Positions 61,001-64,000 of a stretch of 64,000 nucleotides of DNA are shown here, piece by piece. Source of the DNA: Butyricicoccus pullicaecorum (GTDB taxonomy: Bacteria; Bacillota; Clostridia; Oscillospirales; Butyricicoccaceae); NCBI GenBank assembly GCA_018366035.1, contig JAGZIW010000006.1, forward strand, positions 1-64,000. The letters are read 5' to 3'. The notes under the pieces are model-generated. The model was not told the DNA's origin and did no database searches. It saw only the letters and a program-made list of their open reading frames with translations. How positions within the stretch are numbered: the first letter of the stretch is position 1; every line of letters starts with the position of its first letter. The translations under genes and the position numbers were made by a program.

Positions 61001-64000
61001 ATACACAGCAGCTGGACATTCACAATGAGGGTGTTTCCAAGGTGAATGGCGTGCTGGATTTGGGAGAGAACAGAAGTTTGGGCGTTTCGGTCAACGTCAT
61101 GATGATGGATGATGTGGCAGCACTGAAAAATTATTCAGCAGCTGTCAGAGCCGGCTCTACGACTGCCAATCTGCCGCAGGTTGTACCAGCAGTTATGGAA
61201 AACGGAGAGATTTCGGAAGCGTCCTTTGAAGTGCAGTGGGATGACAGCAATCTGGATCTGAATACAGAAGGCACCTATGTTGTTTCAGGCACGGCGCAGG
61301 TATTTGGTCAGGAGATGCACCCGACCGCAACCATTCGTGTCTCTAAGGGTGAAGTCAATCTGGGCGGTAATGTTGCCAAGAATGCAAGTAAATTTACAAA
61401 TGAAGCTCTAGATGGGGCAAAAGCAAATGAGCTGCAGGTTATCCGTGACGGCAAAAAATCATCTGCGGATGCGGCTTGGACAGGAAATGGTGCGGTTAAG
61501 TTCGGCTATGATACTGCGCAGAACATGACACAGGTGAAGCTGTATTTGAAGGGCGATGTAGACGAAAGCAAGATTCATGTAAAATGGGCACCAGATTCTA
61601 CAAACTGGCAGGATGTAAATGCAGAAGTAAGTAAAGATACTGAAAATGGAATAACTGTTCTGACCTATGCATTTGAAATGGTATCTGCCGAATGGATGAA
61701 GCTGGAATTTGAAGAGCAAGTGCAGCTGGTAGAATCGGAATTGTATGTAGGTATTCCAAGCTTTTCTGTTGGTTCCATCGATAAGCTGGAGTCTCTAAAG
61801 GTTGGAACACATGTTGCAGAACAAGGTACACTTGACAATTACATATTTAATATACCGGAAGTAGGCGCGACTGAGCAAGATGTTGTAGCTGTTGGTAAGG
61901 ACAATGCCAGTGTTACCGTTTTGCCGCTGGACAGCAGAGTCATTCGTATTCTGACAGAGTCAGAGGATCACACAAAGCAGGGTATGTACACCATTCGGCT
62001 TGGAAACAATAGTGGTAATGTACCGAGTGCCGATGATGATTCTAAGGATTATGATTACCGAAAGATGACAGCATATGCACCAAGCTGGAATGAACCGGCT
62101 GGCAACGATGGACCTCCGTCCTTTGCGGTCAACGGAAATGAAAATGACTGGTGGCACAGCCGTTGGGGTGAAGGTGAGGGACATGATAACTTGTCCGAAT
62201 ATCCAGAGGAGCGTTTCATTCAGTTAGAACTTGAAGAGCCAACTATGCTCAATGCGCTGCGTTATTTGCCGCGTAAGGGTGAGCTCAATGGTACGATTAC
62301 CCAGTATTACATTGAGACAAGTATCGATGGAGCTGAATGGTCAAAGGCTGCGACTGGTACTTGGGAAGCAAGCGCTGGTTGGAAACTGGCACCATTTGGC
62401 GGAGCGGTTGAGGCAAAATATGTTCGTCTGTATGGCATAGAAACAAAACCGGAAAATAAATTCATGACTGCCGCAGAAATCCGTCTCTGTGTTGCAGAGG
62501 TTTTGGGTGTAGAATCAGAGGTGCAGTCGTATGAGCCGCTTCAGGTTACAACAGAACTGGGCCAAAAGCCAGAAATGCCAGAAACTGTAAAAGCAAATAT
62601 GTCTACCGGACAGGTAAAGCCTGTGACTGTTGTATGGGATGAGATTCCGGAAGAGCAGTATAACCGAGTAAACAAGTTTGTTGTGGAAGGTACTGTTGAT
62701 GGAGAACTGTTAAGACCAAGAGCAAACGTAGTTGTACGTGGTGTTCACAGCGTTGACCCCGTATATATGGTTGCAATGGAAGGATTTGCACCGGAATTAC
62801 CGGACAGCGTAACAGCACGCTTTAATGATGGTACAGAAGAACAGCTTGCCGTTAAGTGGGAACCGGTATCTGAGGAGACAGGTACGGTTACGGTTTCCGG
62901 TGAGGTAACAGGTACAGATATCAAGGCTTCTGCGACGATCCGGTTTGTAGAAGGAACTTCGTCTGATGAGAATATCGCACTCAACACCAGCAAGAAGGAT
63001 ATGCCGCTTGCAATTGGTTGGGTTGGCCCTCAAAATGATAACCCATTTAATGCAACAGATGGTAACAAGGATTTTGTGACTGGTGAAGGTAAGAACATTT
63101 GGAGTGACTGGGAAAGAGATACGTATCATACCGATCAGAACTGGATGGGCGTTATCTTAGGCTCAGGTTCCAGTGTGACACCTCGTGTTGTAGATCGTGT
63201 ATCCGTTGGATTCATGGAAGAAGATGGAGACGGTCAGCATAAGGTAAAATTGCCACAGGATTATAAGATTGAGTATTATACAGGTCCATCGTCATTTGAA
63301 TATGATGCCTCTAAAAACCATATGGTTAAGGATTGGACGAATAGTGCGCTTCAGGACGATAAGAACTGGACAGAGGTTAAGTATACAAGCTCCAAGCCAT
63401 CTGTACCAGATAGTAGCGATTTCAAGAAGATGGTTGAAATTTCCTTTGAGCCAGTTACAACACGTGCAATTCGCATTTCCTTGACTCCACAGAATAATCA
63501 GTGGGTTGGTCTGGAAGAATTCGAAGTATACGGCATGGAGCCGGCAGAAACACTTGCGAGTGACTTTGAAGTATCTTCGATTTCACTCAATGGTGAAAAC
63601 CGCCTGCATGACTTTGAAGAAAATACTTTGAATGTTCAGCTGCGTGAGGGCGAGCAAATTCCGCAGGTTACAGTTGAAGTCGACAACAATGCCTTTGTGA
63701 ACGTAAAGCAGGCATCTGGTGTTGGTGACAGCGCGGTTGTGTTCATTAGCCCAGAGGACGGAAACACTGGCAATACACAGGTTTATACAATTAACTTTGT
63801 GGCAGAACAGGTAAGCCATACCGTTCGTTTTGAAAGCAATGGTGGTTCCGAGGTTGCGTCCATTACTGTTCCAGATGGTCAGCGTGTGAGCGAACCAGAC
63901 GAGCCGGATCGTGGAAGATATGTTTTCTGTGGTTGGTATACCGATGGATCAATGAATAACCTGTATAACTTTGACGCACCAGTATATAATGATTTGACCC
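58054..64000 (+). CDS. Secreted multidomain GH2 beta-galactosidase-like enzyme (partial, runs off the window)
   Basis: At least 1,982 codons remain open to the window end, so the protein is partial here. AGGAGG precedes the ATG. A signal peptide (residues 1-36) ends in PAAFA. GH2 domains follow: sugar-binding jelly roll at about 70-235, Ig-like at about 236-335, TIM barrel at about 340-650. The acid/base glutamate is E483 in WSLGNEIFEG and the nucleophile E568 in TYGSETASAV. After that come a GH2 C5-type domain (about 819-929), several Big_4 domains, two or three F5/8 type C-like modules, and an InlB-type repeat beginning HTVRFESNGGSEVASITVPD. It probably cleaves beta-galactosides on host or dietary glycans at the cell surface; the exact substrate is not assigned. 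Confidence 0.92.
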   Translation, partial: MRMQHYNSGRGHMPRRLTALFVATIMTVGTVPAAFATEIRRDVANSHTQTSSPVETIYVNSYTGTERAINFNDHWRFNLGDASGAETPAFNDAMWQDVNLPHDYSIDQPYTASGEAESGYLPGGVGWYRKTFTVDPSWKTTKRLSIHFDGVYMNAEVYLNGHKLGSHPYGYTAFSFELPADLLEDGENVLAVKVNNPVPSSRWYSGSGIYRDVTLTVTDPVHVAPNGVTVQTPDIENGKGTVALTTKIANDSNGAAEGISIESAVLKKSSEEVIETTTTQVDTLAAGESTTVESSLVVSNPEKWNVWDQGDQTMYVVRTMVKKGEQVIDTYETEFGFRYFDFDQNKGFSLNGEQMKLRGVCMHHDQGALGGEAWRRAIERQVEILKDMGCNAIRVTHNPAAQSLIEICNEQGMLVIDEVFDTWSNPKNGNSNDYAKHFNTQIGADNEIEGGAPNMTWAEFDTKSMVERGKNAPSVIMWSLGNEIFEGLNGGANISNYDSIAQDLIDWVEEVDPTRPTTFGQNNNHGGNEAFEVAQVIHDNGGVVGLNYASEDKMTQWNQKGWKTYGSETASAVNSRGVYEYKGPTQGGAVQTGNQLLTSYDKSAVGWGAVASDAWWRTIRFDYNAGEFVWTGFDYLGEPTPWNGIGSGSTTNDFNVAPKSSYFGIIDTTGFPKDSYYFYQSQWNDKATTLHVLPTWNETDVQKDSDNKVEVVVYSDAPVVKLYFTGKDGVEKEIGVAKAKTNKSNTDGNGNYTYQTYEKGEMTKGTAEENTFQAKNGHQSLYATFSVPYAEGKLTAKAFEANGTTPIAKTEGRHTVETTEKAAKLDVSADRTKITANGKDLSYITIDVEDSTGKFVNGAEPEISVEVTGEGKLLALDNGKQSDHTPYTNSSRNAARGKLLAIVQSTNKSGEFTVTAKANGLETGFVEVTTTADADAPAADNSVVSLEYSKNYYVKLGNQPELPTQLKVNYGEDKHEMRNVSWDTQQLDIHNEGVSKVNGVLDLGENRSLGVSVNVMMMDDVAALKNYSAAVRAGSTTANLPQVVPAVMENGEISEASFEVQWDDSNLDLNTEGTYVVSGTAQVFGQEMHPTATIRVSKGEVNLGGNVAKNASKFTNEALDGAKANELQVIRDGKKSSADAAWTGNGAVKFGYDTAQNMTQVKLYLKGDVDESKIHVKWAPDSTNWQDVNAEVSKDTENGITVLTYAFEMVSAEWMKLEFEEQVQLVESELYVGIPSFSVGSIDKLESLKVGTHVAEQGTLDNYIFNIPEVGATEQDVVAVGKDNASVTVLPLDSRVIRILTESEDHTKQGMYTIRLGNNSGNVPSADDDSKDYDYRKMTAYAPSWNEPAGNDGPPSFAVNGNENDWWHSRWGEGEGHDNLSEYPEERFIQLELEEPTMLNALRYLPRKGELNGTITQYYIETSIDGAEWSKAATGTWEASAGWKLAPFGGAVEAKYVRLYGIETKPENKFMTAAEIRLCVAEVLGVESEVQSYEPLQVTTELGQKPEMPETVKANMSTGQVKPVTVVWDEIPEEQYNRVNKFVVEGTVDGELLRPRANVVVRGVHSVDPVYMVAMEGFAPELPDSVTARFNDGTEEQLAVKWEPVSEETGTVTVSGEVTGTDIKASATIRFVEGTSSDENIALNTSKKDMPLAIGWVGPQNDNPFNATDGNKDFVTGEGKNIWSDWERDTYHTDQNWMGVILGSGSSVTPRVVDRVSVGFMEEDGDGQHKVKLPQDYKIEYYTGPSSFEYDASKNHMVKDWTNSALQDDKNWTEVKYTSSKPSVPDSSDFKKMVEISFEPVTTRAIRISLTPQNNQWVGLEEFEVYGMEPAETLASDFEVSSISLNGENRLHDFEENTLNVQLREGEQIPQVTVEVDNNAFVNVKQASGVGDSAVVFISPEDGNTGNTQVYTINFVAEQVSHTVRFESNGGSEVASITVPDGQRVSEPDEPDRGRYVFCGWYTDGSMNNLYNFDAPVYNDLT

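Overview
The window reads as a chromosomal segment of a Gram-positive anaerobe of the Firmicutes (Bacillota), most likely a gut Clostridium-type organism of the Oscillospirales. The grounds are strong AGGAGG-type ribosome sites, textbook TTGACA/TATAAT promoters, a FeoB-associated Cys-rich protein, BspA-type leucine-rich repeats, S-layer homology domains, a giant GH2 enzyme carrying Big_4 and InlB-type repeats, and serine-recombinase elements of the Clostridium type. No rRNA, tRNA or CRISPR array was seen. Species is not assigned.

Layout. 1-2.1 kb is the end of an integrative element (TnpW-like protein and large serine recombinase), cut by the window edge. 2.2-4.5 kb is the housekeeping operon tsaE-tsaB-rpiB-upp. 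4.5-9 kb holds a small lipoprotein, an ECF sigma/anti-sigma pair, and a sugar/inositol dehydrogenase divergent from a LacI regulator, with an inverted-repeat operator in the dehydrogenase leader. 9-16.6 kb is an efflux operon (TolC-like protein, adaptor lipoprotein, SwrC-like RND pump, TetR regulator, APH-like kinase) driven by a perfect-consensus promoter next to a 20-bp perfect palindrome. 16.9-20 kb has an orphan P-loop NTPase and a chemoreceptor. 20-26.8 kb has a FecCD-type metal/chelate importer followed by XdhC, facing an SsuABC/ThiXYZ-type importer. 27-28.4 kb has a PilZ protein and a low-molecular-weight tyrosine phosphatase.

28.4-31.6 kb looks like a decayed 3.2-kb mobile element inserted in the start of the phosphatase gene. 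Near-identical 22-bp sites lie exactly 3,200 bp apart, with an integrase remnant inside one end and a TetR-RsgA-GNAT operon as cargo. 31.6-34.8 kb is iron uptake (DtxR-like regulator, FeoB-associated protein, FeoB, FeoA) with candidate operators. 34.9-37.5 kb has pyrophosphatase, MgtC-like and PrsA-like genes. 37.7-41.5 kb is a compact three-gene operon (LRR protein, VWA/metallopeptidase-like protein, MoxR-type AAA ATPase) of unknown role, the best candidate here for a little-described system. 41.5-46.4 kb has a Dus enzyme, a small protein, a FlK-like thioesterase, Smr and glutamine-amidotransferase-like genes, and a Na/Pi cotransporter.

46.4-52.8 kb is a MacAB-like export operon ending in an S-layer-homology protein. 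52.9-57.5 kb has glycogen synthase and a response regulator-kinase-phosphopantetheinyl transferase operon. 58.05 kb to the end is a secreted multidomain GH2 beta-galactosidase-like enzyme that continues past the window.

Common themes are envelope export (two pump systems), metal supply (FecCD/XdhC, Feo), signalling through compact auto-regulated promoters, and traces of two integrative elements. Coordinates and motifs were read by eye. Family names rest on recognised motifs, not on database searches.
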